NCBI GenBank assembly: GCA_947383695.1
Contig: OX376642.1
Coordinates: 186,001 to 250,000, forward strand
Direction of reading: 5' to 3'
Source: Actinomycetes bacterium
GTDB lineage: Bacteria > Actinomycetota > Actinomycetes > Nanopelagicales > Nanopelagicaceae
DNA length: 64,000 nucleotides
Below, piece by piece: positions 1-9,470 of this stretch (position 1 is its first letter; each line of letters begins with the position of its first letter). The notes below the pieces were generated by a model that was not told where the DNA came from, ran no database searches, and saw only the letters and a program-made list of their open reading frames with translations. The translations under genes and the position numbers were made by a program.

Positions 1-1
1 G

Positions 2-307
2 TTCACGAAGGTACTTATGACCGCAATGATCGGTTATCTAGTACTTGCTGTTGTTTCACTAGTGTCCTCGATGATCACAGGAACTAGCGTTTACAGCATC
101 GGTGGATTTGGATTGATCATCGCAGCTGGCGGAATGGTTCTTGCAGCCTTCTTCTTAATTCTTGATTTTGATTCAATTCAAAAGGGAATTGCAGCAGGGG
201 CTCCAGAGTCAGAGTCATGGAGAGCAGCATTTGGTCTTATGGTCACAATCGTTTGGTTGTACCTAGAGGTGCTACGTCTGCTTTCAATCTTGCGTGGAAA
301 TGACTAA
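2..307 (+). CDS. Bax inhibitor-1/YccA family membrane protein, C-terminal part
   Basis: The reading frame is open from base 2, so the gene begins outside the window and only about the last 101 residues are present. It holds several hydrophobic segments. It ends in the family's characteristic tail, with a polar GAPESESW loop followed by a helix reading VWLYLEVLRLLSILR. BI-1/YccA proteins are multi-pass inner-membrane proteins of about 230-280 residues linked to ion leak or protease modulation; their bacterial role is poorly defined. It ends 14 bp before the stop of the convergent MFS gene, with no clear terminator between. The family call is firm from the C-terminal signature; the full length cannot be judged. 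Confidence 0.8.
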   Translation, partial: FTKVLMTAMIGYLVLAVVSLVSSMITGTSVYSIGGFGLIIAAGGMVLAAFFLILDFDSIQKGIAAGAPESESWRAAFGLMVTIVWLYLEVLRLLSILRGND

Positions 308-321
308 TTAGATCTAACCAA

Positions 322-1548
322 TTAGAGATCTTCATCGAGGGGCTTCAGGTTATTAACCTGGGGCCCTTCGACATTTCTAGTCTCAGGAATTCGATAGACC
401 AGTACTAGAACAACGGTGAAGATGACAGCGGAAGCGCCAAAAGCTGTTCTGTATGAGTACACATCTGAGATCCAACCAATAATGATTGGTCCAAAGATCA
501 TTCCCGCATCACCTGCCATCTGGAAGATAGCGATTACCTTGCCGCCCTTGCCCTTGATGATGTCTCCAACAATGCTGGCAGGAGTTGTAGAAAGGAATGC
601 GCCACCAAAGCCAAGAATGATCATTGAAAGAATGAACATCCAAGCATTGACTGCGAAGGTCAATACAAGAACGCCAACAAAAACAATATTGGAACCAATT
701 ATTGATGCTGCACGACGGCCCTTTGCATCTGAAAAGCGTCCAGCTCTCAGCAAGATTGCACCTTGAACAATGGCAGAGATTGCAAAGCCGTAACCAACAA
801 CAGCGGTAGTTGAATTCAACTCTTCTGTCACGAAGACCGGCAAGATGGATGCGCGCATTCCGAAGAAAACCCAGGTGCCAACAAATGCTAAGACAAGTGC
901 GATTCTGTAAGGCGGCATCGCTAACGCTTCGCGGATAGTTGTCGCAGGCTCTGCAGAGCTGTTCTTTACCTTTGCACCGATTGAATCTCCCTTAAGGAAG
1001 AAGAGCGCGACAATTCCTGAACATAGAAGAAGAATTGAGTAGACAAAAAACGGTGCACGCAAAGAGATAACTGACAGCAGGCCGCCAATCGCAGGCCCTG
1101 CCATTCCGCCAACGATAAATGACCCTTGGTACACAGATTGTGCTTGGCCCCGTTGATCATCACTGACAGATCTCAAAATTACCGAACTTGCTGCAACGGA
1201 AAACATTGAAGATCCCAAGCCTCCCGCTGCTCTAAAGAACAGTAGTTGTTCGTAGTTTTGAGCAACTCCGGCAAGAAAGGTGAAGAGCGAAACCATAAAT
1301 ACACCGGTTGAAAAGACTTTTCGTTCGCCAAACTTATCGACCAAAGTGCCTGAAATAAGCCCAGATGCAAAACGAGTAATCGCAAAGGCTGACACCATTA
1401 ATCCGATTGCGGCGTTATTTACTCCAAAGGATTTTGCAAAGACCGGAATCGCTGGCATGACAATGCCAAAGCCAACGGCGACAAAAAAGGATGCCGCAAC
1501 GAGGATTGAAACCTCGCGCGGCAGATCCCTAAATGGTGAACGAATCAA
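322..1548 (-). CDS. MFS transporter, DHA1-like, 12 TM
   Basis: A 408-residue hydrophobic protein with about 12 predicted membrane helices and the MFS motif between TM2 and TM3 ([12 protein letters not shown]). It is a proton-coupled exporter-type permease of the cytoplasmic membrane; the substrate cannot be read from sequence. The start codon is TTG, and TTGA overlaps the TGA stop of the upstream 14-TM MFS gene. The two are therefore co-transcribed and probably translationally coupled. The C-terminus is a short acidic cytosolic tail. Two consecutive MFS exporters beside an ABC exporter suggest a small efflux cluster, but no drug-binding regulator gene is present. Confidence 0.85.
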   Translation of the reverse strand: MIRSPFRDLPREVSILVAASFFVAVGFGIVMPAIPVFAKSFGVNNAAIGLMVSAFAITRFASGLISGTLVDKFGERKVFSTGVFMVSLFTFLAGVAQNYEQLLFFRAAGGLGSSMFSVAASSVILRSVSDDQRGQAQSVYQGSFIVGGMAGPAIGGLLSVISLRAPFFVYSILLLCSGIVALFFLKGDSIGAKVKNSSAEPATTIREALAMPPYRIALVLAFVGTWVFFGMRASILPVFVTEELNSTTAVVGYGFAISAIVQGAILLRAGRFSDAKGRRAASIIGSNIVFVGVLVLTFAVNAWMFILSMIILGFGGAFLSTTPASIVGDIIKGKGGKVIAIFQMAGDAGMIFGPIIIGWISDVYSYRTAFGASAVIFTVVLVLVYRIPETRNVEGPQVNNLKPLDEDL

Positions 1549-3161
1549 CCCAGCGACTCTCCAACCGCTTCATCACGAGCAGCTGCGTACTCCTTGTTTG
1601 TGCGAAGTGGAGTTTCGCGGAGTTTGAGCGCAAGTAAGAATCCAATAGCAGTAACAGGTGCTGCTGCAAAGAAAACAATATGGAATGAGTTCACAAAAGC
1701 GTTCAGTGCAGTTGCCTGAATCTCTGGTGGAAGGGTCTTCAGCACCGCTGTGTTGTTTTTGATGGTTTCTTCAAGCTTTAATTTATCAAAGCCGTTGAAA
1801 GCCGTTGGATTTCTTGTTTCCAAGTCAGCAAAATTGCTATGTAAGTAATATCCAACACGATTTGTCAAGATACTTCCGAAGATCGCTGTACCAAAGACAG
1901 ATCCCAGTGAGCGGAAGAATGTGTTTGAACTTGTTGCAACACCCATGTCCTTGAAATCAACTGAGTTTTGTAGGGCTATAACAATGGTCTGCATAGACAA
2001 ACCAAGGCCAGCGCCAACAAAGACCGCATAGATTGCGATTTGCCAGAACGGTGTATCGACCTGCAAACGGGTCATCATCAAGATACCAACGGTCATCAAC
2101 GCTGTTCCCATGATTGGGAAGCGCTTGTAGTGACCATGCTTTGAAATTAGTTTTCCTGAAATGATTGATGTAGAAACAATACCGAGCATTAATGGGATCA
2201 ACTTAAGACCAGCTGATGTAGCGGTATCGCCCTTTACTACCTGAAGGTAGAGCGGCAGCATAACAATTGCGCCAAACATTCCAGCACCGATAACCGCTCC
2301 TAGTAGAGAGGTAAGCGAGAAGGTATGGTTCTTAAATAAATGCAGCGGAAGGATTGGCTCCTTTGCACGCTTTTCCCACATGAGGAACAACACCGTCAGA
2401 ATAATTCCAACAATTAAGTATGTAATGGTTCGTGAATCTCCCCAACCATTTTGTGGGCCATATACAGCTAGTGAAAGCAGAACTAGAGTCACAGCAGAAA
2501 CCATCAAAATCGCACCAAGGTAATCAATGCTGTGCTCACGCTTTACCTTTGGAAGATGAAGTACCGCAGAAGTAATTACTAGGGCCGCAATTCCAAATGG
2601 AATATTGATATAGAAAATCCAACGCCAGCCAGTTACGCCAAGGATCTGCGCATTGTCTGAGAAAAAGCCACCTAGAAGTGGACCAGCAACTGAGGATAAG
2701 CCCCAGACCGCGCCGAAGTACCCCTGATAACGACCACGTTCACGTGGAGACACAATGTCACCGATGATCACAAAGGTAAGTGCCATTAATCCACCAGCAC
2801 CAAGACCCTGCAATGCACGAGTAGCAATCAACTGCTCCATGTTTTGTGAAGCACCTGCGAGGAATGAACCGATTAAGAAGGTAACAATCGCGAATTGAAA
2901 TACAACACGTCGCCCATAGATATCTGAAATCTTTCCGTACAACGGAGTAGATGCAGTTGAGGTTAATAGATAGGCGGTTACAACCCAGGTGTAGTGATTT
3001 AATCCATCAAACTCTTCAACGATGCTCTTGAGAGCTGTTGAGACGATGGTTTGGTCAAGGGCTGCAAGGAACATTCCCATCATCAAGCCACCTAGGATGA
3101 CCATGATTTCTTTGTGTGTTAGTTGATTTGTTGCTTCAGATACGGGCTTCTCATTAGACAT
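1545..3161 (-). CDS. MFS transporter, DHA2 (EmrB/QacA) family, 14 TM
   Basis: 538 residues, the usual size for 14-TM DHA2 drug:proton antiporters. Recognisable features are [10 protein letters not shown] in TM1 (motif D1, LDxTIVNVALP-like), motif [13 protein letters not shown] between TM2 and TM3, and [12 protein letters not shown] after TM5-6. It probably exports amphipathic compounds; specificity is unknown. It starts with ATG at 3161. Just upstream on the minus strand is a TAACCT box 7 nt from the ATG, with no Shine-Dalgarno, which suggests leaderless transcription. It is divergent from the ABC exporter genes, with only 17 bp between start codons, and heads a two-gene operon with the second MFS gene. 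Confidence 0.88.
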   Translation of the reverse strand: MSNEKPVSEATNQLTHKEIMVILGGLMMGMFLAALDQTIVSTALKSIVEEFDGLNHYTWVVTAYLLTSTASTPLYGKISDIYGRRVVFQFAIVTFLIGSFLAGASQNMEQLIATRALQGLGAGGLMALTFVIIGDIVSPRERGRYQGYFGAVWGLSSVAGPLLGGFFSDNAQILGVTGWRWIFYINIPFGIAALVITSAVLHLPKVKREHSIDYLGAILMVSAVTLVLLSLAVYGPQNGWGDSRTITYLIVGIILTVLFLMWEKRAKEPILPLHLFKNHTFSLTSLLGAVIGAGMFGAIVMLPLYLQVVKGDTATSAGLKLIPLMLGIVSTSIISGKLISKHGHYKRFPIMGTALMTVGILMMTRLQVDTPFWQIAIYAVFVGAGLGLSMQTIVIALQNSVDFKDMGVATSSNTFFRSLGSVFGTAIFGSILTNRVGYYLHSNFADLETRNPTAFNGFDKLKLEETIKNNTAVLKTLPPEIQATALNAFVNSFHIVFFAAAPVTAIGFLLALKLRETPLRTNKEYAAARDEAVGESLG

Positions 3162-3166
3162 GAAGG

Positions 3167-3174
3167 TAAGGTTA
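3167..3174. promoter_or_regulatory. overlapping divergent -10 boxes in a 17-bp intergenic gap
   Basis: The gap 3162-3178 separates two divergent start codons. On the plus strand TAAGGT (3167-3172) lies 6 nt before the GTG at 3179. On the minus strand TAACCT (plus-strand AGGTTA, 3169-3174) lies 7 nt before the ATG at 3161. Both match the TAnnnT -10 form, share four bases, and would place transcription starts at or next to the start codons. The -35 region of each promoter would lie inside the opposite gene. This is a prediction from spacing and motif. Confidence 0.5.
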
Positions 3175-3178
3175 CTCC

Positions 3179-4162
3179 GTGAAGTCAGTAATAGCCGAAC
3201 ACTTAGTGAAGACCTATCGCAATGGCGAGGTCAAAGCGCTCAATGATTTGTCATTAGATGTCGAAGAAGGCACTGTTTTAGGCGTACTAGGGCCTAATGG
3301 TGCAGGTAAGACAACAACTGTGAGAATTCTCGCAACCTTGCTTAAGCCCGATTCTGGATCTGCAACAGTTGCAGGTATTGATGTCATTAAGCATCCTGAC
3401 AAGGTTCGCGAACAAATCGGTTTATCAGGTCAATACGCAGCAGTTGATGAGACATTAACCGGCTGGGATAACTTGGTGATGTTTGGACGTTTGTATCACT
3501 TAGGTCGACAAAGTTCGATTGATCGCGCCAATGAATTACTAGAACGTTTTGATTTAACAGAGGCTGCAAAGCGTCCTATTAAGACTTATTCAGGTGGAAT
3601 GCGCCGCCGCCTTGATTTAGCGGCATCTTTAATTGTTAAGCCAAAGATTCTCTTTTTAGATGAGCCAACAACTGGTTTAGATCCACGTGGTCGCCAAGAT
3701 ATGTGGCAGGTTATTCAGGAGCTTGTAAAGGGCGGAGTTACCTTGCTTTTAACAACTCAGTACTTGGAAGAAGCCGATCAATTAGCTGATGAAATCGCAG
3801 TAATTGATCGCGGCACCGTTATCGCTCGCGGAACATCGGATGCTTTGAAAAAGCAGGTCGGTGGAGAACGTCTAGAAATTACAGTTGAACCAGCAGATCT
3901 TGCAAAAGCAAATGAGATCGTTGCAAAGATCAGTGGTCATGCAACACATGTGGATCACCGCACTGTTAGCGCACCTGTACTTCATGGATCAAAGGATTTG
4001 ATGGATGCGTTACGTGCAATGGATGATGCAAAGATCCACCCACTAGATATTGGTTTAAAGCGCCCATCTTTGGATGATGTGTTCCTGTCACTAACGGGAC
4101 ATGTAGCGGAGGAAACGGTAGAAGAACCAGCGGCTAAAAAGAAGAGAGGCGGCAAGAAATGA
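3179..4162 (+). CDS. ABC transporter ATP-binding protein, DrrA family
   Basis: 327 residues. Walker [10 protein letters not shown] is near residue 40, the ABC signature [12 protein letters not shown] near 140, and Walker [17 protein letters not shown] near 160. These are followed by the C-terminal DUF4162-type extension of daunorubicin-resistance ATPases and a Lys-rich tail. It powers the permease encoded immediately downstream, with a 4-bp ATGA overlap. The GTG start is supported by a TAAGGT box 6 nt upstream and by the family's N-terminus, in which the ABC domain begins almost at once. The likely role is export of a lipid-like or drug-like compound; substrate unknown. Confidence 0.88.
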   Translation: MKSVIAEHLVKTYRNGEVKALNDLSLDVEEGTVLGVLGPNGAGKTTTVRILATLLKPDSGSATVAGIDVIKHPDKVREQIGLSGQYAAVDETLTGWDNLVMFGRLYHLGRQSSIDRANELLERFDLTEAAKRPIKTYSGGMRRRLDLAASLIVKPKILFLDEPTTGLDPRGRQDMWQVIQELVKGGVTLLLTTQYLEEADQLADEIAVIDRGTVIARGTSDALKKQVGGERLEITVEPADLAKANEIVAKISGHATHVDHRTVSAPVLHGSKDLMDALRAMDDAKIHPLDIGLKRPSLDDVFLSLTGHVAEETVEEPAAKKKRGGKK

Positions 4163-4953
4163 AACATGCAATCGGTGATGCAGTAGTAATTACTAAGCGC
4201 CAGCTGCTTCAACTTGCGCGCGTTCCAGAACTACTTGTTTTCTCAACAATTCAACCCGTCATGTTTGTACTTTTATTCCGCTATGTATTTGGCGGTTCTA
4301 TTGATTCAGGCCAACCTGGTGGATATGTACAGCTGCTAATGCCAGGAATCTTTGTGCAGACAGTTGCCTTTACCTTGGCTTCAACTGCAATTGGCTTAGC
4401 TGAGGATATGAAGAAAGGTTTAATCGATCGCTTTAGATCACTTCCAATCTCACGTGGTGCTGTGATCTTTGGCCGCACCTTTGGTGATGCGCTGCTTAAC
4501 ATCTTGGTTCTCGCTGTTATGGCAGGAGCAGGCTTTGCAGTGGGCTGGCGTCCAACCTCTGGTTTTGTGCAAATCTCACTTGGATTCTTATTCCTGTTTA
4601 TGTTTGGTTACGCACTTTCTTGGATTGGAATTTTGGTTGGTCTGTCAGTTAAAGAGGCTCGCACAGTACAAAGCGTTGGCTTCTTGGTTACCTTTCCATT
4701 GACCTTCTTATCCAACGCTTTTGCGCCAACAACTGGAATGCCAAAGGCGCTGCAGTACTTTGCTGAGTGGAACCCAGTTTCAACGATGGTTGCTGCATGC
4801 AGACAATTGTTTGGTCTGAAAAATGAGTTTGGTGCAACAGCTAATTCATGGCCAAGCCAGCACCCACTAGAGACATCACTGCTCTACATGGTTGTCTTGA
4901 TGGTTATCTTTATTCCGCTGAGTATTCGTAAGTATAAAAACTACTCAAACTAG
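4159..4953 (+). CDS. ABC-2 type exporter permease, DrrB family
   Basis: 264 residues with about six hydrophobic helices and the ABC-2 membrane domain hallmark (FVSNAF/NPVS-type segment, here LTFLSNAFAPTTGMP then WNPVSTMV). It pairs with the upstream ATPase through an ATGA overlap and forms the membrane channel of the exporter. Its TAG stop directly abuts the stop codon of convergent greA, leaving no intergenic base. Any terminator must therefore lie inside greA, or transcription runs into it antisense. Confidence 0.86.
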   Translation: MKHAIGDAVVITKRQLLQLARVPELLVFSTIQPVMFVLLFRYVFGGSIDSGQPGGYVQLLMPGIFVQTVAFTLASTAIGLAEDMKKGLIDRFRSLPISRGAVIFGRTFGDALLNILVLAVMAGAGFAVGWRPTSGFVQISLGFLFLFMFGYALSWIGILVGLSVKEARTVQSVGFLVTFPLTFLSNAFAPTTGMPKALQYFAEWNPVSTMVAACRQLFGLKNEFGATANSWPSQHPLETSLLYMVVLMVIFIPLSIRKYKNYSN

Positions 4954-5427
4954 TTAGGCGTAAAACTCGGCGGCAACAATCTCTACTGAGATTTCGCGAC
5001 CGTTAGGTGCTGTGTATGAAACCTTTGCACCGATATCTTGACCAAGCACCGCTGAACCTAGTGGTGACTTTTCGCTATAGACATCGAGGTCACCTGAAGA
5101 GATTTCACGGGAGCCAATTAAAAACTTCATCTCATCACCAGCAATAATCGCCGTGACAACCATTCCTGCACCAACCTTGCCATCTGCACTTGCTGGTGGG
5201 GTTCCGATGTGAGCGTTTTCCAGCATTTGCTTCAATTGGCGAATACGCGCTTCCATCTTTCCTTGCTCATCACGAGCTGCGTGGTAACCACCATTTTCCT
5301 TAAGGTCACCTTCGGCGCGTGCTGCTTCAATCTTTGCTGTGACATCTTTGCGACCTGGGCCTTCGAGCTGCGCCAATTCAGCGCGCAAACGATCTGCCGC
5401 TTCCTGGGTTAACCATGTCTGTGTCAT
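4954..5427 (-). CDS. greA: transcription elongation factor GreA
   Basis: 157 residues. The N-terminal antiparallel coiled coil carries the conserved acidic tip region (AEGDLKENGGYHAARDEQGKM), and the C-terminal FKBP-like domain follows. GreA enters the secondary channel of RNA polymerase and stimulates cleavage of backtracked transcripts. A plus-strand ACGGTA at 5436-5441 (minus-strand TACCGT) sits 8 nt before the ATG, matching the leaderless pattern of this genome. The neighbour DUF4307 gene is upstream on the same strand, as in M. tuberculosis (Rv1080c-Rv1081c). Confidence 0.96.
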   Translation of the reverse strand: MTQTWLTQEAADRLRAELAQLEGPGRKDVTAKIEAARAEGDLKENGGYHAARDEQGKMEARIRQLKQMLENAHIGTPPASADGKVGAGMVVTAIIAGDEMKFLIGSREISSGDLDVYSEKSPLGSAVLGQDIGAKVSYTAPNGREISVEIVAAEFYA

Positions 5428-5449
5428 AAGGCGTAACGGTACTGGCTAT

Positions 5450-5839
5450 TTAAGCAGCGCGACAACTGGATACATCAGCATTAACCGCTTCGCTACGCGT
5501 AGGAACGGCGGTGACCAGTTCAACCTTTGATTTACCCGCAGCGATCTCTTGATCAATCTGCCCAACAATATTTTTATCAAAGTCACGGGCGATCAGGGTA
5601 CAGATCACGACTTGCTGATTATCGCTTCTTTCAATGAAGTATCGAACTGAAGCTTCGCGATCGCTTTCAATAGTAAATGAGACCAACTGGGATCGAAGCG
5701 GTGGATTGGAGTGATACAACGCCGACCACATCAGCCAACCAATTCCCAGAATCGCAACAACAAGGGCTACCACAGGCCAGCGTGTGGCTTTGGCGGCACC
5801 GTAACGCGCTTCATAGTCGAACGGCTCTGGTGATTGCAT
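5450..5839 (-). CDS. DUF4307 domain membrane protein
   Basis: 129 residues: a short cytosolic N-terminus with YEARYGAAK, one membrane helix at about residues 22-42, and an extracytoplasmic beta-rich domain with two cysteines (VVICTLIARDFD and the terminal SSCRAA). These features fit DUF4307, an actinobacterial family of unknown function encoded next to greA. A CATAAT box lies 6 nt upstream of the ATG on the minus strand, giving a likely leaderless transcript. In mycobacteria the next gene is mca (mycothiol S-conjugate amidase); no mca is present here. Confidence 0.8.
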   Translation of the reverse strand: MQSPEPFDYEARYGAAKATRWPVVALVVAILGIGWLMWSALYHSNPPLRSQLVSFTIESDREASVRYFIERSDNQQVVICTLIARDFDKNIVGQIDQEIAAGKSKVELVTAVPTRSEAVNADVSSCRAA

Positions 5840-5853
5840 GACATGATTATGAC

Positions 5854-5991
5854 ATGGAAAAAGAAGAAATCTTCATGGGATCTGCCGGCTCATTAACGGT
5901 TGGCATCTTGCTAATTGCCGTTGTCTTTTTGATGCGCAGTTTTTACAAGCGTTTCATGGGCATAGATCGAAGCGATGACTCAACCGAATAA
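5854..5991 (+). CDS. small single-TM protein, 45 aa
   Basis: A 45-codon ORF: a charged start (MEKEEIF), one hydrophobic helix of about 20 residues (TVGILLIAVVFLMRS), a basic YKRF stretch, then an acidic tail (DRSDDSTE). It is divergent from DUF4307 by 14 bp and overlaps the start of the SURF1 gene by 17 bp in another frame, which argues for coupling. M. tuberculosis has a small conserved membrane ORF (Rv1083) at the equivalent place in the greA-uppS region. Topology is probably N-out with a positively charged inner end. Function is unknown. Confidence rests on position, overlap and clean membrane-protein composition. Confidence 0.6.
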   Translation: MEKEEIFMGSAGSLTVGILLIAVVFLMRSFYKRFMGIDRSDDSTE

Positions 5992-6685
5992 TCTTCTTAC
6001 CAAACTTTTCCAAGGCGTTGCGGTAGTTGCAATAGCAGCTCTGTTTGTTGGATTAGGTTTTTGGCAGCTAGAACGTGCTGCAGATTTGAAAGCAAGTTTA
6101 AAGGTCGCTCAAACTGTTGATACCAATGTTGTCCCGTTGCAATCAGTTGCACAACCTCGCGTGGCACTTGGTGCCGATGCATTTAACAAAACCGTCTCCT
6201 TAACAGGAAAGTACATTGCAAATTTCAAGGCACCCAATCAAGATGATGGAGCTGGTGTTGTTTCAGATTGGGAGGTTGCTCTAGCCCAAGTTGATGAACG
6301 ATCTGCAATCTTGGTTGTTCGAGGTTTGTGGTCTGAGCGCATGAATAACCCAGAGATTCAACAATCTATGAACATTGATATTCAAGGGGTCTTAGTCGCA
6401 AGCCAATCAACTGATCGCACCGACAATACCCCCGGTGTAATTTCACGATTAGATAGCGCAGTGATTGTGGGCTTAACCGATTTGGATTTATATGATGGCT
6501 ATATCTTGGCTCGTTCTGAAGCCAGCGATGGCCAGGAATTACAGCGCACCCGCGTGACCGAGGAAAAGATCAACCCGAAAATCCCTGGCTACTACTGGCA
6601 GCACATCTCTTATGTGGTCATTTGGTGGCTCATGGCAGCTGTGGTGCTGTACCTACCCTTCTATCGCCGTAGAGTTACCCCATGA
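5975..6685 (+). CDS. SURF1 family cytochrome oxidase assembly protein
   Basis: 236 residues with two membrane helices, near residues 12-28 and 213-229, around an extracytoplasmic domain. SURF1 signatures are present: GLGFWQLERA after TM1, GKYIANF-type strand, VVRGLW in the middle, and a C-terminal YYWQHISYVVIWWLMA helix. SURF1 proteins help insert heme a into the aa3-type terminal oxidase. It overlaps the upstream 45-aa ORF and is followed by a DUF3817 gene with an ATGA overlap, so the three form one operon continuing into uppS. Confidence 0.88.
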   Translation: MTQPNNLLTKLFQGVAVVAIAALFVGLGFWQLERAADLKASLKVAQTVDTNVVPLQSVAQPRVALGADAFNKTVSLTGKYIANFKAPNQDDGAGVVSDWEVALAQVDERSAILVVRGLWSERMNNPEIQQSMNIDIQGVLVASQSTDRTDNTPGVISRLDSAVIVGLTDLDLYDGYILARSEASDGQELQRTRVTEEKINPKIPGYYWQHISYVVIWWLMAAVVLYLPFYRRRVTP

Positions 6686-6981
6686 GCGGAGCAATCAAGC
6701 GGTACCGATTTATGGCGCTAGTAGCCGGAGTTATGTCACTTCTACTGTGGTTTGTTGATCTGCCGGTGGCATATCTATTCAATAATGAAGATTGGAAAGC
6801 GACCGTTGCCTGGATTCCCTTTGTCCATGGCTGGGTTTATTTGGTCTATGTACTTGTCGCGATTCAATTTTCAGTCAAAGCCCGTTGGTCGATGAAAAAG
6901 ATGATCTGGTTGATCTTGGCCGGAACCCTTCCGATTGCATCTATTGCTGCGGAGCGCAGAGTTGTTCGCCAATATTCGTAA
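6682..6981 (+). CDS. DUF3817 integral membrane protein
   Basis: 99 residues with three predicted helices and the family's HGWVYLVYVL motif in the middle helix. DUF3817 proteins are small actinobacterial/Bacillus membrane proteins often encoded near SURF1 or cytochrome-oxidase genes; the biochemical role is unknown. The ATG overlaps the SURF1 stop (ATGA). The 3' end overlaps the likely uppS start by 20 bp. Confidence 0.78.
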   Translation: MSGAIKRYRFMALVAGVMSLLLWFVDLPVAYLFNNEDWKATVAWIPFVHGWVYLVYVLVAIQFSVKARWSMKKMIWLILAGTLPIASIAAERRVVRQYS

Positions 6982-7738
6982 GCTGATCAAATCGCTGATC
7001 TACCCACTGTATGAGTGGCGATTAGTTCGAGCCTTAGATTTTTCAAAGACCCCACACCATGTTGGCGTCATCCTTGATGGCAACCGTCGCTGGGCAAAAT
7101 CCAATCCAACAAGCAATGATCCTCATGGCCACAAAGCAGGCGCCAACAAGATCATTGATTTCTTGGGATGGTGTGATGATGCCCAGGTCAAGGTTGTAAC
7201 TTTGTGGTTGCTATCAACCGATAACTTCAAGCGCTCGCAGGAAGAGATTGATGAGCTGCTAAAAATTATTGGAAACACCGTTGATGAGTTAGCTGCCACC
7301 GGTCGTTGGAATATCAAAGCGGTAGGTGCCCTCGATTTACTTCCACCATGGTTAGAGGAAAAGCTCAGCTCGCTCAAGCCGATTCGCAATGATGGGGTCG
7401 AAGTAAATGTCGCCATCAGTTATGGCGGTCGCCGCGAAATCGTTGATGCGGTCAAGAGTTATCTCAATGAGGAAGAGGCTGTTGGCCACTCCATCAAAGA
7501 GGCTAAAGAGAAGTTAACTACTGAAGATATTTCAAAGTTTTTATACACCGCAGGCCAACCAGATCCTGAGCTTTTGATCCGCACCTCTGGCGAGCAACGC
7601 CTTGGTGGCTTCTTGTTATGGCAAAGCGCACTTTCTGAGTTCTACTTCTGTGAAGCCTATTGGCCAGATTTCCGTCGCGTTGATTTCCTCCGCGCCCTTC
7701 GTTCTTACTCTGTGAGACAACGTCGCTTCGGTTCATAA
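6962..7738 (+). CDS. uppS: isoprenyl (polyprenyl) diphosphate synthase, cis-type, short-chain-like
   Basis: About 258 residues. The cis-prenyltransferase signature ILDGNRRWA near residue 37 contains the catalytic Asp and Arg residues. YGGRREIVDA and the C-terminal RTSGEQRLGGFLLWQSA complete the family motifs. It condenses isopentenyl diphosphate onto an allylic primer, supplying polyprenyl carriers for the cell wall. It resembles M. tuberculosis Rv1086 (Z-farnesyl diphosphate synthase), so the product may be a short-chain Z,E primer. The frame is open to a TTG at 6935. TTG at 6962 is preferred because GGAG at 6951-6954 sits 7 nt upstream. Both starts overlap the DUF3817 gene. Confidence 0.85.
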   Translation: MFANIRKLIKSLIYPLYEWRLVRALDFSKTPHHVGVILDGNRRWAKSNPTSNDPHGHKAGANKIIDFLGWCDDAQVKVVTLWLLSTDNFKRSQEEIDELLKIIGNTVDELAATGRWNIKAVGALDLLPPWLEEKLSSLKPIRNDGVEVNVAISYGGRREIVDAVKSYLNEEEAVGHSIKEAKEKLTTEDISKFLYTAGQPDPELLIRTSGEQRLGGFLLWQSALSEFYFCEAYWPDFRRVDFLRALRSYSVRQRRFGS

Positions 7739-7859
7739 ATCGATATCAAGAATTAACTTTTCAATCTCGCGTGTCTGCGCACTTTTCATCGCCAACAGTT
7801 CTACCTTTTTGCTATCCGAAGCACTTTCCGGCGAGAACAATTAAATCTAGGAGCAAGCA

Positions 7860-9176
7860 TTGGCTGCTAAGGGTCAAAAAGCTAAGAAAACCTTTGTTTT
7901 AGATACCAGTGTTTTGCTCGCAGACCCCGGGGCGCTCTACAGATTTGCCGAACATGAAGTCATCATTCCGATCGCAGTTATCGGAGAGCTAGAAACCAAG
8001 CGCGATCACCCTGAATTGGGCTACTTTGCCCGCGCCGCTTTGCGCGCTCTGGATGATCTGCGGGTCAGCCATGGCCGCCTCGATAAAGCTCTAACAATTA
8101 CCCCAGAAGGCGGAACCCTTTCCGTCGAACTCAATCACACCGATCTTTCAACACTGCCTCATGGCTTCCTTCGCGATGGCACCAATGATTCACGAATCCT
8201 GGCGATCTCAAAAAACTTAATGTCAGATGGCAAGGATGTTGTTCTTGTAACCAAGGATCTGCCACTTCGAGTAAAAGCCTCATCAGTTGGTGTCGAGGCG
8301 CAGGAGTATTTGGCAGAGCTTGTCTCCAATAGCGGCTGGACCGGAATTGAAGAGCTAGATGTCAGCCACAGTGTTATCGATGATTTGTACTCCGGAGAAT
8401 TTGCCGATCATGAAGCCGCCCACCAACTGCCGGTTCATACCGGGGTAGTGCTGCACTCTGAAAAAGGATCAGCCCTTGCCCGAGTCACCGCCGACAAACA
8501 GTTGAAGTTGGTCCGCGGAGATCGCCAAGCCTTTGGCCTTCATGGTCGAAGTGCAGAACAGCGAATCGCTCTCGATATTTTGCTCGATGAAAACATCGGC
8601 ATCGTCTCTTTGGGTGGCCGGGCTGGAACTGGAAAATCCGCACTTGCCCTTTGCGCCGGATTAGAAGCGGTCATGGAAAAACGACTTCACAAAAAGGTTG
8701 TCATCTTCCGTCCGCTCTATCCAGTTGGCGGCCAAGAGCTGGGATACCTACCCGGCTCCGAAGGCGAAAAGATGTCGCCCTGGGCCCAAGCGGTTTTTGA
8801 CACCTTGGGCGCTTTGGTCAGCCAGCCGGTGATCGACGAGATCATCGACCGCGGACTCATCGAGGTCCTACCCCTGACCCATATCCGTGGTCGCTCCCTT
8901 CACGACTCCTTTGTCATCGTCGATGAGGCCCAATCTCTGGAACGAGGCGTCCTGCTGACGGTGCTCTCCAGAATTGGAACCGCCTCTCGAGTCGTCCTGA
9001 CCCACGATGTTGCCCAGCGAGACAACCTCCGGGTTGGCCGCCACGATGGAGTTGTCGCCGTGGTCGAAACTTTGAAGGGCCACTCGCTCTTTGCCCATGT
9101 CACCCTGACCCGAAGCGAGCGCTCGCCGATCGCAGCGCTAGTGACTGAAATGTTGGAAGGCCCGGCGGCAAGCTAG
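7860..9176 (+). CDS. phoH: PhoH family ATPase with N-terminal PIN domain (PhoH2-like)
   Basis: 438 residues. The N-terminal PIN RNase domain starts [12 protein letters not shown] (catalytic Asp). The C-terminal P-loop domain has Walker [11 protein letters not shown] and Walker [11 protein letters not shown]. This PIN-PhoH fusion matches mycobacterial PhoH2, an ATP-dependent RNA helicase/RNase. It starts at TTG, with AGGAG at 7849-7853 spaced 6 nt away. The 3' half is noticeably richer in G/C-ending codons (GTC, CTC, CTG, GCC) than neighbouring genes. A weak AGGGG/CCCCT hairpin without a U-run follows at 9186-9204. Confidence 0.9.
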   Translation: MAAKGQKAKKTFVLDTSVLLADPGALYRFAEHEVIIPIAVIGELETKRDHPELGYFARAALRALDDLRVSHGRLDKALTITPEGGTLSVELNHTDLSTLPHGFLRDGTNDSRILAISKNLMSDGKDVVLVTKDLPLRVKASSVGVEAQEYLAELVSNSGWTGIEELDVSHSVIDDLYSGEFADHEAAHQLPVHTGVVLHSEKGSALARVTADKQLKLVRGDRQAFGLHGRSAEQRIALDILLDENIGIVSLGGRAGTGKSALALCAGLEAVMEKRLHKKVVIFRPLYPVGGQELGYLPGSEGEKMSPWAQAVFDTLGALVSQPVIDEIIDRGLIEVLPLTHIRGRSLHDSFVIVDEAQSLERGVLLTVLSRIGTASRVVLTHDVAQRDNLRVGRHDGVVAVVETLKGHSLFAHVTLTRSERSPIAALVTEMLEGPAAS

Positions 9177-9470
9177 CCCTTCAACAGGGGAGCAAAACAC
9201 CCCTAAAACAATCTCACAGTCACATTTCGGACATATCGGACATCCCCCTTTCTGACCTGCGGTTTTACCTATCCACAGCTTTGTGATTTCCTGAGAATTT
9301 CCGACTCCCGCACACTTTGATTTGCCGATGCGCCTCATCTACCGCACCATAAAGGCATTCCCCTTAGGTTATTGAGCCTCATTTGAGGCTGATTGGCCAT
9401 GGGAAGACTACGGATATAAACCGGGCGGGTGAGTACCGGCGGGTGATCAGAGAAGGAAAGGAGCACAGGC
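9177..9470 (+). promoter_or_regulatory. long leader of the secreted transglycosylase-like gene
   Basis: 294 bp without a gene. It contains a weak hairpin (AGGGG 9186-9190 with CCCCT 9200-9204) that may end phoH transcription. A second hairpin (AGCCTC 9375-9380 with GAGGCT 9385-9390) follows. A G-rich segment near 9422-9447 comes before a good Shine-Dalgarno, AAGGAG at 9458-9463. Rpf and lytic transglycosylase genes in Actinobacteria often have c-di-AMP riboswitches in such leaders, but its conserved core was not recognised here. No confident RNA class is assigned. Confidence 0.3.

Noticed and set aside
9177-9470. c-di-AMP (ydaO) riboswitch before the transglycosylase-like gene
   Set aside because: The context fits, but the conserved core segments of the riboswitch were not recognisable. 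Only two small hairpins and a G-rich stretch are seen.
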